A stretch of DNA of 64,000 bases from Phenylobacterium sp. Lineage in GTDB: Bacteria > Pseudomonadota > Alphaproteobacteria > Caulobacterales > Caulobacteraceae. A program made the position numbers and the translations under genes. The stretch spans positions 372,001-436,000 of the forward strand of contig NZ_SCVD01000020.1 of assembly GCF_004297125.1 (NCBI RefSeq), read 5' to 3'. Every line of letters begins with the position of its first letter. Within the stretch, counting starts at the first letter, position 1. This document shows positions 42,388 through 51,522 of the stretch, piece by piece. The notes beneath the pieces are model-generated. The model worked only from the letters and a program-made list of their open reading frames with translations, did not search any database and was not told the DNA's origin.

Positions 42388-43386
42388 CTAGACCGGCTTC
42401 AGGAATGGCAAGCAGTTGGACTCGCGCAGGATTTCGGCCAGACCCACGTCACCCGCCAGCGGCGCGTAGCGCGCCCGCAGCGCCGCCAGCGACTTGGCGT
42501 GGTACTTCTGCGGCGATTGGGTATAGCCCTGTCCCGCCAGCTCGATCGTGAACTCCGGATCGCCTTCCAGCAGGGCCGCGGCGTTGGCCGTCGACCACGG
42601 CAGGAAGTAGCGGCCGATGTAGGCCAGCAGCGGCGCAAGCGTCGGCTTCAGGCTGTCCCAGCTCTCGAATGCGCCATCCACCCGCGGCTCCATCATCCGG
42701 TGGCACCAGTCCAGCACCGCCGGCCCCCGGGCCCGCATCATCCCTCCGCAGGTCGGGTCGACCGAGCATTCGTAGAGCTGGGCGGAGAGCCCGAAATCCC
42801 CAAACGCGGGACGCCCCCCGAACAGGTGCTTCCGATCCCGTAGGTGCGCCTCCAGGATGTCGAGGAGCTCAAGGTAGTAGCCGGTGATCAGCGGTGCGTT
42901 GGCGTCGCTGGAGCCCACGAAGTGGCCGCGGCCGGTCATCCGTTCGCGCACCAACTTCGTCCGCTCGGCCACCTCCTCGGCCGTGCCGTCCGGCAGCGAC
43001 AGCCGCGCCAGGGTCTGGGCCGAGGCCGCCTGGTCGACGTCGGCGTACCAGCGATGGTGGAACATCAGCTTGTTGCCCCACTCGTCGCCGAACTCCTCGA
43101 CCAGCGCCGAGAGGAAGGCGAGCGCCAGATCGGACGGGTGCATCGAGGGTTCGGGGAAACGCGCCTCGGCCCGCTCCAGGATCGGCGTCGAATCCTGCTG
43201 GCCCTCGTCCTCGGGCGTCGCGACCGTCGGCACGATCGGCAGCTTGGCGAAGCGCTTGTAGTCCTCGTCGGAGGCCGCGTTGCGCGGGATCCACCGGTGC
43301 GGGACGCCCTTGAAGCGGAAGTAGGAGCGCACCTTCACCGAGTACGGCGACATCTCCGATCCGAAGATCCGATAGACCTCGGCCAT
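42388..43386 (-). CDS. Glutathione S-transferase family protein
   Basis: 332 residues, longer than a typical GST. The ATG at 43386 is chosen over one 6 bases upstream because GGAGGA is then correctly spaced. The N-terminal thioredoxin fold contains SEMSPYSVKVRSYFRFKGV, LPIVPTV and QQDSTPIL. The helical C-terminal domain has FGDEWGNKLMFHHRWYAD and a second HLFGGRPAFGDFGL block. It shares the FGDEW-K-MFH-RW motif with the GST at 44259, so the two are paralogues. Operon with the TetR gene upstream (32-base gap). Substrate unknown. Confidence 0.85.
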   Translation of the reverse strand: MAEVYRIFGSEMSPYSVKVRSYFRFKGVPHRWIPRNAASDEDYKRFAKLPIVPTVATPEDEGQQDSTPILERAEARFPEPSMHPSDLALAFLSALVEEFGDEWGNKLMFHHRWYADVDQAASAQTLARLSLPDGTAEEVAERTKLVRERMTGRGHFVGSSDANAPLITGYYLELLDILEAHLRDRKHLFGGRPAFGDFGLSAQLYECSVDPTCGGMMRARGPAVLDWCHRMMEPRVDGAFESWDSLKPTLAPLLAYIGRYFLPWSTANAAALLEGDPEFTIELAGQGYTQSPQKYHAKSLAALRARYAPLAGDVGLAEILRESNCLPFLKPV

Positions 43387-43418
43387 GGCCATTCCTCCAC
43401 GCGTCCGTTTCGGGACTG

Positions 43419-44099
43419 CTACCTGTTCTTCTTCGCCGGCGCCGCACCCTCGATCCTCAGGTAGCGGATCAACATCAGGCTCAGCTCTTCGTGCAGCTCG
43501 GGATCGTCGGCGGCCCACGGGCCCGGCCCATGCAGCATCGCCGAGACGATCTGACCATGCATCATGCGAATGGCGAGGTGGGCGCGCTTCTGGAACCTGT
43601 CGTCCGTGGAGACGCCGCGGGTCTTGAGCAGCTTCACCAGGAACTCGGCCTCGATGGCTTCCACGCGCCGCATGGGCGGCCAGACGTTCTGGCCTCGCAG
43701 GCTGAGCTCGAACAGCGCGCGGTAGTAGCCCTCGATGCCGCGCATGGTGCGCGCGGTGTTGCGGGCCAGCCGGGTGAGCAGCTCGTCCAGCGCCTCCGCT
43801 TCCCGCGCCGGATCCTCGAAGAACTTGGCGATGTTGGCTTCCGCACGGGAGGCCATGTCGGACTGGAGCGCCAGGAAGAACGCCTCCTTGTCCTCGAAGC
43901 GCCGATAGAAGCTGCCGACGGAACAGCCGGCGCGCTTGGCGATGTCGGTGATGTGGGTCTGCCAGAACCCCGAGGCGGCGAAAGCCCGCTCGCCGGCCTT
44001 CAGCAACCGGTCCCGCTGCTCGCGGCTCCGGTTCTGGTACGCAGGCCGGGTCCAGGTCGGATCGGGCTCGGTCGCGTCCAGAGGCTTGGCTTTCGGCAT
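43419..44099 (-). CDS. TetR-family transcriptional regulator
   Basis: 226 residues. The HTH is at about 28-75 (AFAASGFWQTHITDIAKRAGCSVGSFYRRFEDKEAFF). The C-terminal domain (GYYRALFELSLRGQNVWPP) is of the ligand-binding type. Flanked by one GST in its own operon and a second GST divergently, it most likely controls both. Candidate operator elements with TTCC/GGAA symmetry fill the 159-base divergent gap. Confidence 0.9.
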   Translation of the reverse strand: MPKAKPLDATEPDPTWTRPAYQNRSREQRDRLLKAGERAFAASGFWQTHITDIAKRAGCSVGSFYRRFEDKEAFFLALQSDMASRAEANIAKFFEDPAREAEALDELLTRLARNTARTMRGIEGYYRALFELSLRGQNVWPPMRRVEAIEAEFLVKLLKTRGVSTDDRFQKRAHLAIRMMHGQIVSAMLHGPGPWAADDPELHEELSLMLIRYLRIEGAAPAKKNR

Positions 44100-44147
44100 C
44101 TAGGTCTTCCGCTGCTCGCCTTGCGGTTTAGCCGCCTCCCGCGGCGT

Positions 44148-44205
44148 TTCCAAATGGAACGGCGGTGTGTCCCGGATGCGCCCTCTTTCCGGAACATGAA
44201 TTCCG
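44148..44205. promoter_or_regulatory. Candidate TetR operator elements in the GST/TetR divergent gap
   Basis: TTCCAAATGGAA (44148-44159, 5-bp arms), TTCCGGAA (44187-44194) and CGGAA-N6-TTCCG (44190-44205) repeat the same TTCC/GGAA symmetry. They are visible by eye but unproven. Confidence 0.35.
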
Positions 44206-44258
44206 CTTCATGCTCCGCGCAAGGTCCCGGACTGTCAACGGGACGCCGGGAGGCGCGC

Positions 44259-45296
44259 ATGGGAACGACCGAGGATCGAGTGCTGCTGAGCGGGGTTCCG
44301 GGCTCGCCCTACACCCGCAAGATGCTGGCCCTGCTGCGCTATCGCCGCATCCCCTATAGCCTGATCCAGCTCTCGCACGAGGCGCCGGATCTGCCCCGGC
44401 CGAAGGTCTCGCTGTTGCCGACCTTCTATTTCCCCGGCGCCGATGGCGACCTCGTCGCGGTCACCGACTCGACGCCGATCCTTCGGCGGCTGGAGCGCGA
44501 ACATGCCGGGCGCGAGGCGCGGCCGGCCGATCCCGCGCTGGCGCTCATCGACGCGCTGCTCGAGGACTTCGGCGACGAGTGGCTGACCAAGGCCATGTTC
44601 CACTACCGCTGGGCCTATGAGGCCGACGTCGCCAAGGCGGCGGCCGTCTTGCCCGCCTACACCCGCGCCCGGCTACCGGACGTCGAGCTTCGGGCCGCCG
44701 GCAAAGCCTTCGCCGAACGCCAGATCCCGCGCCTGCGCTACGTGGGGTCCAACGCCGTCACCGGCCCGGTGATCGAGGCTAGCTACGTCCGCTTTATCGA
44801 CCTGCTGGAAGCGCATCTGCGCGACCATCGCTTCCTGCTGGGCGGCCGGCCCTCGGCCAGCGACTTCGCCAGCTATGGCCAGCTCACCCAGCTCGTCCAT
44901 TTCGACCCCACGTCGATGGCGCTCACCCACGCCCGCGCCCAACGCGTCGCCGCCTGGGTGCTCTTGATGGAGGACCTGTCGGGCGAGGACCCGAAGCCCG
45001 CCGACTGGTTCGACGCCGACGCCCTGCCCGCCACGCTCACCGCGATCCTGGGCGAGGCCGGCCGCACCTATGCGCCGCTGCTGCTGGCCAACGCCGCGGC
45101 CGTGCAGGCGGGCGCCTCCGAGGTGAACGCCGAGATCGACGGCAAGCCGTGGGTCATGCAGCCCTTCGTCTACCAGGCCAAGTGCCTCGCATGGCTGCGC
45201 GAGGAGTACGCGGCGCTGGGCGACAGGGACCGCGCCCGGGTGGATGCAGCCCTCGCCGGGACCGGCTGCGAGACGCTGTTCGCCGCCGGACGCTAG
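44259..45296 (+). CDS. Glutathione S-transferase family protein
   Basis: 345 residues. The ATG at 44259 follows GGGAGG. The N-terminal thioredoxin-like part has SGVPGSPYTRKMLALLRYRRIPY, SLLPTFYFP and VTDSTPILRRLE. The C-terminal helical part has FGDEWLTKAMFHYRWAYEAD and HRFLLGGRPSASDFASYGQL. Paralogous to the GST at 42388 and divergent from the TetR gene. Possibly detoxification; substrate unknown. Its stop shares CTAG with the convergent EEP gene. Confidence 0.85.
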   Translation: MGTTEDRVLLSGVPGSPYTRKMLALLRYRRIPYSLIQLSHEAPDLPRPKVSLLPTFYFPGADGDLVAVTDSTPILRRLEREHAGREARPADPALALIDALLEDFGDEWLTKAMFHYRWAYEADVAKAAAVLPAYTRARLPDVELRAAGKAFAERQIPRLRYVGSNAVTGPVIEASYVRFIDLLEAHLRDHRFLLGGRPSASDFASYGQLTQLVHFDPTSMALTHARAQRVAAWVLLMEDLSGEDPKPADWFDADALPATLTAILGEAGRTYAPLLLANAAAVQAGASEVNAEIDGKPWVMQPFVYQAKCLAWLREEYAALGDRDRARVDAALAGTGCETLFAAGR

Positions 45297-46474
45297 GGCT
45301 GCGGCGGGGTCAGCAGGTCGCTGAGATAGGTGTCGGCGAAGTCGGTCTTGATCTGGATCCACAGCGGGTGGTGGTCCGACATCTGCCAGGTCCGCCACTT
45401 GTTGAAGAGTTTCTCGGGCGTCGTCGCGCGGGCCCGCGCGCTCTTCTCCGGATCCACCGCCGGCATCAACGCCTGGTAGATCGGCAGGTCCTCGTCGCGG
45501 AAGACGTCGGCGTACATGTCGACCATGCCCCCATCGATGACCTTGAACCGCTTGTCCTTCACCCTGGCGGCGATCTGGTCGTAGTAGTGCTGACCGTCCT
45601 TGCGGACCTTGTCGCCGTCGATCTGTTCCGGCACCAGGAAGCCGTGCCTCTTAAGCGCCTTCATCGTCTCGTGCTCGGGACTGACGACGTTGAAATCCCC
45701 CAGCAGCAGATAGTTCTCCACGGCGCCTGAGCGGTCGCGTTCCGCGCTGCTCTGGCTGTCCTGACGCTTCTTGAAGAACGACACGAGACGGTCGATCTCG
45801 TCGATCCGCTGCTGCAGCTTCGCGCCCCGGTCCTCGCCGTAATAGATATGCACCGTGCAGAGGCTGAAGCGGAACCAGCCCGACTGGAAGGCGACCAGGA
45901 AGGGCGAGCGGGCGAACTGCTGCTTCACCTCCTCGTACTGTTCCTTGACCTTCGCCGCCGCGACCGCGCCGGGCTCCAGGGCGGGGGCGTCCGCCTTCGA
46001 CGCCTTCTTCTTTTTCTGGGTGACGATCAACTGACCTTCGGGGAGCACCACCTCGCCGGCGATCTTCCGAAACCAGACCTTCTCGGTGTTGAAGACGAAC
46101 GCCATCCGCTCGCCGTTGCCCCCTGGCCCTTCGGTGGTGTCGGTGGCGATGTAGTCCCACTCGCGGCCCAGGATCCGCATCAGCGTCTCCAGGCCCGAGA
46201 GGTCGCGGTTCACCTCCTGCAACGCCACGAGGTCGAAGCACGAGATGATCTCGGCGAGGTAGTAGAAGGTCTCCGGCAGCCGGTAGCCGTAACCGAACTT
46301 GTTGGAATCGAAGTCGCGGATGTTCCAGGTCGCGAGCATGAGCGTGTCGTCGCTCTTTCGCGCGCGCAGGTCCTGCAGCGAGGCCCGCATCTTCAGCAGC
46401 CGCTCGGCGCAGCGCCGCCCCGCCGGAGCGTCGTTTTTGAGCAGCCCCCGCAAGCCGGCGTACTTGTTGGTCAT
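45293..46474 (-). CDS. Endonuclease/exonuclease/phosphatase (EEP) family protein
   Basis: 393 residues, no signal peptide. Core EEP motifs in order: LATWNIRDF (Asn), LVALQEVNRDL (metal-binding Glu), FSLCTVHIYYG, YLLLGDFNVVSPEH (Asp/Asn) and QMSDHHPLWIQI (Asp-His). The N-terminal 45 residues are basic and may bind nucleic acid. A KKKKASKADAPALE insert interrupts the domain at about residue 155. It could be a nuclease or a phosphodiesterase; not decidable. Transcribed alone (124 bases after the Rid gene). Confidence 0.85.
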   Translation of the reverse strand: MTNKYAGLRGLLKNDAPAGRRCAERLLKMRASLQDLRARKSDDTLMLATWNIRDFDSNKFGYGYRLPETFYYLAEIISCFDLVALQEVNRDLSGLETLMRILGREWDYIATDTTEGPGGNGERMAFVFNTEKVWFRKIAGEVVLPEGQLIVTQKKKKASKADAPALEPGAVAAAKVKEQYEEVKQQFARSPFLVAFQSGWFRFSLCTVHIYYGEDRGAKLQQRIDEIDRLVSFFKKRQDSQSSAERDRSGAVENYLLLGDFNVVSPEHETMKALKRHGFLVPEQIDGDKVRKDGQHYYDQIAARVKDKRFKVIDGGMVDMYADVFRDEDLPIYQALMPAVDPEKSARARATTPEKLFNKWRTWQMSDHHPLWIQIKTDFADTYLSDLLTPPQP

Positions 46475-46598
46475 CGCAGCCCCCGCTCAGATCTCCGAGC
46501 AGTAATCTCCGAATTCACAACCACAGCAAGAACCTTTGACGGTGCTGCAGGGGCATCACCGCGATTTCCGGCAATCCGGCGACGGCCCACGCGAGCCC

Positions 46599-46967
46599 TC
46601 AGTCCGCCGCCACGGCCTCGATCTCCACCAGCCATGCGGGATCGTAGATCTCGCAGACGATGACGGTGAGGGCAGGAGAGCGCCCGGCCAAAACCTCATG
46701 GCGGATCGTGTAGTTGGCCTCGCGATAGCGGCGGTCGGCCAGGAAGACGGTCACCTTCACCAGGTCGTCGAGGCCCATCCCGGCCGCCGCAAGCTGCCGC
46801 TCCACGTTACCCCAGGCCAGCCGGCATTGGTCCTCGAAGGCCTCGGGCGCCGCCCCCTCCGCATCCGTGGGTGTCTGACCGCTGACGAACAGCCAGCGCC
46901 GCGGCGCCTCGACGAGGCAGGCCTGGGAGTAGGACCGCGCCTGCCGTTCGAACGTCCTGTGACGCAT
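46599..46967 (-). CDS. RidA-family protein, non-canonical
   Basis: 122 residues. The Rid fold is recognisable from WLFVSGQTPTDAEG, DDLVKVTVFLAD and the ending LVEIEAVAAD. Canonical RidA deaminates enamines/imines from PLP enzymes using an Arg in the P-A-R-S motif. Here that segment reads SPALTVIVC, so the Arg appears to be Leu, as in the Rid4-7-type groups whose role is often catabolic. Start with GGAGGAG. It follows the APC permease by 31 bases and is probably the third gene of that operon. Confidence 0.83.
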   Translation of the reverse strand: MRHRTFERQARSYSQACLVEAPRRWLFVSGQTPTDAEGAAPEAFEDQCRLAWGNVERQLAAAGMGLDDLVKVTVFLADRRYREANYTIRHEVLAGRSPALTVIVCEIYDPAWLVEIEAVAAD

Positions 46968-46998
46968 GGACTCTCCTCCGGAGGGGAAAGCCCGGAGC

Positions 46999-48291
46999 CT
47001 ACGACGCGGTCTTGCGGGCGACGAGGGCGTAGTAGGCGAGGCCCAGCGCCAGCCAGCCGGCCAGCAGGGTGTAGGGCTTCCAATCGGTGCTGAAGCCCAG
47101 GCTGGCGATGATCACCGCGGCCGCCATGCCGAGCCCGGCCAGCACGCGCACCGTGCCCCGGCCCAGCCGCAGGCGCGCCTGGGCGTGTACGTCGGGATGC
47201 TTGGCGGCGACGTTGTAGGCGGCCAGGCACGAACCGGCGTACTTCATCATCGTCGGGATGTTCACCGCCAGCAGCAGGAACAGCAGGCTGGAGGGCAGGA
47301 AGAGGCCCAGGCAACAGGCGCCGAAGGCCACGATGGTGGCGATGTGCGGCGTTCCGAACTTCGGGTGGATCCTGCCCAGGGCCGCGGGCAGCACGCCGGC
47401 CCGGCCCATGGCGTAAAGGAAGCGGGCGAACACCAGGAAGACCGCGTTCATCGACTTCGACAGCGCCAGCACCGCGGCTGTGACGATCACTGGCATGGCC
47501 CAGTCGCCCAGCGCCGCCTCGGCGGCCGTCAGCAACGGGGCGTCGCTGGCGGCCAGGGCGTCGGCGCCCACGAGGCTCAGGGCCGTGAAGGCGATGGCCA
47601 GGTAGACCACAACCGTGAGGATCAGCGCGAGCGCCAAGCCCAGCGGCACCACGCGCTTGGGATCGGCCACCTCCTCGCCCACCTCCGTGGTCGTCTCGAT
47701 GCCGAGGAAGAGCTGGATCATCAGCGGCAGGGCCGCGACGATCGGCGCCCAGCCCACCGACAGCGACTGCGCCACCAGTTGCGGCTTCAGCGAGGGCGCG
47801 CCCGCGATCACGAACACCGCGAACACCACCAGCAGCATCAGCATTAGGATCGTCTGCGCCCGAGCCGCCACCGCCACGCCCAGGTAGTTGATCGCGAACA
47901 CTGCGAGGAACAGGGCGAACATCACCGGCTTGCCCGGGATGGCGATCACCTTGCCCAGGTAGCTGACCAGCACCGTGCCCAGCACGATCATCACGACGGC
48001 GTTGGACAGGATGCGCAGCCAGACGATGCCGAAGGCGATCAGCGGGTGGGTGAACTGGCGCTGCCACTCGAACGAGGCGGCCGTCCGCGGCACGGCCGAG
48101 GCCATGTAGGCGTAGACCAGGCCGAACAGAACCATGGGCAGCGCCGCCAGCACGCAGGCCACCAGGATGCCCTCGTGGCCCACCTGGGCCGCCGGGCCCA
48201 GCACCGAGAAGATCGAGGCGCCGATGGCGGTCCCCGCCCCCAGCATGACGAGGTCGATCAGGCGAACGCCGGCTCGGAGCTGGTCGGTCAT
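46999..48291 (-). CDS. APC-superfamily amino-acid/peptide permease
   Basis: 430 residues, about 12 membrane segments. The opening LIDLVMLGAGTAIGASIFSVLGPAA is the unwound helix-1 substrate motif, and ETTTEVGEEVADPKRVVP in the middle is the family loop. Imports amino acids or small peptides by ion coupling. The start overlaps the amidohydrolase stop by 4 bases, suggesting that the permease takes up that enzyme's products. Substrate unknown. Confidence 0.88.
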   Translation of the reverse strand: MTDQLRAGVRLIDLVMLGAGTAIGASIFSVLGPAAQVGHEGILVACVLAALPMVLFGLVYAYMASAVPRTAASFEWQRQFTHPLIAFGIVWLRILSNAVVMIVLGTVLVSYLGKVIAIPGKPVMFALFLAVFAINYLGVAVAARAQTILMLMLLVVFAVFVIAGAPSLKPQLVAQSLSVGWAPIVAALPLMIQLFLGIETTTEVGEEVADPKRVVPLGLALALILTVVVYLAIAFTALSLVGADALAASDAPLLTAAEAALGDWAMPVIVTAAVLALSKSMNAVFLVFARFLYAMGRAGVLPAALGRIHPKFGTPHIATIVAFGACCLGLFLPSSLLFLLLAVNIPTMMKYAGSCLAAYNVAAKHPDVHAQARLRLGRGTVRVLAGLGMAAAVIIASLGFSTDWKPYTLLAGWLALGLAYYALVARKTAS

Positions 48292-50321
48292 TTGGTCTCC
48301 GGCCGCGGCGCGACGACGGGCGGCGGGGGCGCGAACGGCTTGATCGCCAGGTGCTCGTAGATCTCGGCGGGATAGTAGGCGACGCCGCCGACCATGGTCA
48401 TGCGCACATTGCGGATCTTCGAGATATCGGCCGTCGGGTCGCCGTCCACGAGGATGAAGTCGGCCAGCTTGCCGCGCTCGATGGAGCCCAGCTGGCTGTC
48501 GCGCTTGAAGTACCGCTCGGCGTCCAGAGTCGACAGCCGCAGCGCCTTGCCGGCCGGAATCCCGGCCATGACATAGACCTCCAGCTCACGCTGGTTGGAG
48601 AAGCCCGTGCCGTCGTCCGTGCCCGGCAGCAGCTGGACGCCCTTGTCGTCCAGCATCTTCAGGACCTCCAGCACCTTCCTGAAGCCGGCCTGGTAATCGG
48701 CGTCCTCCTGCGGCGTCTTGATCGTCACGAAGCTGCGCTTGCGGTAGCGCTGGTAGCCGATCGGCACGTGGTCGAGGTAGGGCTTGTCGCCCGCCTGCAC
48801 CTCGCCCGAGCGCGACAGCATCAGGCGCTCCAGGATCATCGCGGTGGTGTCCAGCGCGACGCCCTTCTCCTGCATCAGGGCGACGGTCTTCTGGACCCGC
48901 GGCGAATTGAGGTCGAGGTCCTTGCCCCGCGCCATGCCGGTGAGGCGTAGCGGCGTACGGGTGTCCTCCTTGGGATCCAGGATCCAGCCCAGCATGAGCT
49001 GGTTGATATGGGCGATGTCGTTGTAGCCGTCGCCGATCACCCGGTCAGGCGAGGAGAAGGCCGGCACGTGGCCGGTGACGCCCAGGCCCAGCCGGTGGGC
49101 CTCGGCGGCGACGGGGGCGACCCAGTCCGGGTTGAAGCTGTTGTAGATCTTGATCTGCCAGTAGCCGCGATCGGCGTACCAGCGGACGTCCTTCAGCGCG
49201 TCCTCCAGGCTGTCGGCGATGAAGCCGTTGCGCGCCGAATAGGGGCTGCGGCCCTCCAGGAAGCCGTTGCGCACGATACGTGGCCCCGCCAGCCGGCCCG
49301 CGGCCAGGCCCTCCATCATCGCCAGCAGCTGTTCGTTGTCGTTGCCCTGGTCGCGCGTGGCTGTGACGCCGGCGGCCAGGTTGAACAGGTTGGACGACAG
49401 GGTCGTGTGCGAGTGCATGTCATGCAGGCCGGGAACCAGCGTCCCGCCCTGCCCGTCGATCACCGTCTCGCCCGCCGGCGCGGCGCCGGCCGGATCGTTG
49501 GCGCCGACGGTGGCGATGCGGTCGCCATAGACCACCACGGTGGAGAGCCCGCCGACCTTCATCGAGACCGGATCGAAGACGCGCACATTGCGGATCCGCA
49601 CCGGGCCGGAGAACCGGTGGGCCAGCTTCTTCTGGGCCTCCTCGGCGCGGGCCTGGGATATCTCGCGGTTCATCTTCTGGAGGACCGGAATCTGGGTCTC
49701 GTAGCCCTCGCGGATCAGGCCCCCGGACGCGAACAGATCGCCCTTCCTGTCGACCAGGACGTAGTCGGGTTGCAGGTCGATGCCGGAGAGTTCGTAGACC
49801 GTCAGCGGGACGGCGGCCTTTCCTTCGCCCAGCGTGACCTTGCGCGCCTCGGCCAGACGCAGCTGGCCCGACGGCAGGACGGGAAGCGTGTGGTTCGGCG
49901 CCTTCAGCAGCGCCTTCACATAGACTCCCAGCATCCACGGGCTGACGTCGTTGCCGATGTAGAGCAGCGGCTTGGGCGCAGGCGTCTGGCCCTTGTCGGC
50001 CTGGCTCACCCACTCGGCCTGGCCGGCCCTCCAGGTGAAGTGCTCCTGTACCGGGCTTCCGAACAGGGACTCGCCTTCGATGGTCCAGGTCACCGGCATG
50101 CCGGCGGCGTCGGCCTCGATCTTCTCGCGCGCCTTGGGGCCGCGGCCATTGTTGACCACCGCATAGTCGACCGAGGTGCTGCGTCCCTGCACCTCGGCGA
50201 CCAGGTGACCGACCTTCTCGCCGTTGGCCATGACCACATACCGGAAGGTCTCGGCGAAGGCCGTTCCCGCCAAGCACAGGGACAGGAGGACGCCGACGGC
50301 GGCGGCGGTTCTTGGCGACAT
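48288..50321 (-). CDS. Exported amidohydrolase (prolidase/imidazolonepropionase-like)
   Basis: 677 residues with a signal peptide (ending TAFAET). Residues 24-240 form an extra beta-rich domain of unknown role. The amidohydrolase part begins IRNVRVFDPVSMKVGG and has the metal motif PGLHDMHSHT, then KIYNSFN, TGHVPAF, DIAHINQLM, LLPGTDDGTGFS and IERGKLADFILVDGDP. Likely a periplasmic metallopeptidase or amidase acting on peptides. First gene of the amidohydrolase-permease-Rid operon; a shared A-rich element lies at 50364-50377. Confidence 0.87.
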   Translation of the reverse strand: MSPRTAAAVGVLLSLCLAGTAFAETFRYVVMANGEKVGHLVAEVQGRSTSVDYAVVNNGRGPKAREKIEADAAGMPVTWTIEGESLFGSPVQEHFTWRAGQAEWVSQADKGQTPAPKPLLYIGNDVSPWMLGVYVKALLKAPNHTLPVLPSGQLRLAEARKVTLGEGKAAVPLTVYELSGIDLQPDYVLVDRKGDLFASGGLIREGYETQIPVLQKMNREISQARAEEAQKKLAHRFSGPVRIRNVRVFDPVSMKVGGLSTVVVYGDRIATVGANDPAGAAPAGETVIDGQGGTLVPGLHDMHSHTTLSSNLFNLAAGVTATRDQGNDNEQLLAMMEGLAAGRLAGPRIVRNGFLEGRSPYSARNGFIADSLEDALKDVRWYADRGYWQIKIYNSFNPDWVAPVAAEAHRLGLGVTGHVPAFSSPDRVIGDGYNDIAHINQLMLGWILDPKEDTRTPLRLTGMARGKDLDLNSPRVQKTVALMQEKGVALDTTAMILERLMLSRSGEVQAGDKPYLDHVPIGYQRYRKRSFVTIKTPQEDADYQAGFRKVLEVLKMLDDKGVQLLPGTDDGTGFSNQRELEVYVMAGIPAGKALRLSTLDAERYFKRDSQLGSIERGKLADFILVDGDPTADISKIRNVRMTMVGGVAYYPAEIYEHLAIKPFAPPPPVVAPRPETK

Positions 50322-50363
50322 GAGACACCCCTACACGGCGGCAGCATCGTACCTCCGGGGCCA

Positions 50364-50377
50364 GGATTTTCTATTCG
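50364..50377 (-). promoter_or_regulatory. A-rich 14-mer element, copy upstream of the amidohydrolase operon
   Basis: Reads CGAATAGAAAATCC on the gene strand, 42 bases before the start. 13 of 14 match the consensus CGAAAAGAAAATCC. Confidence 0.5.
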
Positions 50378-50492
50378 AAGTGCCGCCCGCCGCCCTGGCG
50401 CGCGACAAGTTCAATGCGCGGCCGAACGGGCGTCGACATAGGCTATGTTGCGGGCTTTCGCTGGGCCGCAGGGGCGAAGGCCCCGCGCTTCA

Positions 50493-51434
50493 TCACTGCG
50501 CCTCGTAGAGGGCCTTGGCCGCCGCCAGGTCCTGGACGATGTGGCCCAGGGACTTGTAGGCGGTGATCTGGTCGGCGGACTGGCGGCCCTCGAGGTCCCC
50601 GGCCAGCACCTGACCGATCTCGCCCACCACATGGCTGTCGTCGATCAGGCCAGCGGCCTTGGCGTAGAGAAACTCCGCGCCCTGGGCCAGGACGCCCTCG
50701 CGGCTGTCGGCGATGAAACGCGAGCACACGACCAGGTCGTCGTCGACCTCGGTCGGCCCCGGCCCGCTGGAGCCCACTAGGTTCACATGCGTCCCCGGGG
50801 CCAGCCAGGCGCCCTCCAGGATCGGCTCGCGCGCGCCGGACACGGTGGTGACGATGTCGACCCCCGCCACCGCCTGGCGCACGCTGGGCGCCGCGAACAC
50901 CGGCAGGCCCAGTTCGGCCTCGGTCGCCTTGGCGAAGGCCTTGGCGCGGTCGGCGTCGCGACCCCAGACGGTGATCGCCTCCAGCTTGCGAACGCGGGAG
51001 ATGGCGCGGGCGTGGGTGGCCGCCTGCTCGCCGTAGCCCAGGATCGCCATGCGGCAGGCGTCCGGCCGCGCCAGGGCGTCGGTGGCCACGGCGCTGGCCG
51101 CCGCGGTGCGGATGGCCGTAATCTCGCCCGCGTGGGCGATGCAGACCGGCGCGCCGGTCTCGCCGTCGAACAGGACCACTACGCCCTGGTGCGACTGGAT
51201 TCCCTTGGCGAAGTTGTCATGGAAGACGCTGATCAGCTTCGCGCCGAACACCGCGTGATCGCCCAGCGCGCCCGGCATGATCCCGAACGCACGGCCCTCG
51301 CTCAGCGGCAGGATCAAGCGCAGGTGCTGCAGCGTCTCACCCTTCGAGAAGGCGATCATCGCCTGGCGCACCAGCGGGATGCAGACCTCGTAGGTCAGCC
51401 GCCGGCGAACCTCATCCCGATCAATTACGCGCAT
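50493..51434 (-). CDS. Ornithine cyclodeaminase/mu-crystallin family protein
   Basis: 313 residues. A Rossmann-type enzyme: substrate loop FGAKLISVFHDN, Lys/Arg contacts in ITAIRTAAASAVATDALARPD, nucleotide motif ILGYGEQAATHARA and LVGSSGPGPTEVDDDLV. Members include ornithine cyclodeaminase, alanine dehydrogenase and ketimine reductases acting on amino acids. It lies 88 bases after the TonB receptor on the same strand and probably forms an operon with it. Exact substrate unresolved. Confidence 0.9.
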   Translation of the reverse strand: MRVIDRDEVRRRLTYEVCIPLVRQAMIAFSKGETLQHLRLILPLSEGRAFGIMPGALGDHAVFGAKLISVFHDNFAKGIQSHQGVVVLFDGETGAPVCIAHAGEITAIRTAAASAVATDALARPDACRMAILGYGEQAATHARAISRVRKLEAITVWGRDADRAKAFAKATEAELGLPVFAAPSVRQAVAGVDIVTTVSGAREPILEGAWLAPGTHVNLVGSSGPGPTEVDDDLVVCSRFIADSREGVLAQGAEFLYAKAAGLIDDSHVVGEIGQVLAGDLEGRQSADQITAYKSLGHIVQDLAAAKALYEAQ

Positions 51435-51522
51435 CAGCAGCCTTTCCCGAAAGATCGGGGCGCGGCGACGGTGTGGGGACCATCGCCGCGCCCACGCGAC
51501 CGTTACGCCGGGTCGCGCTGAA

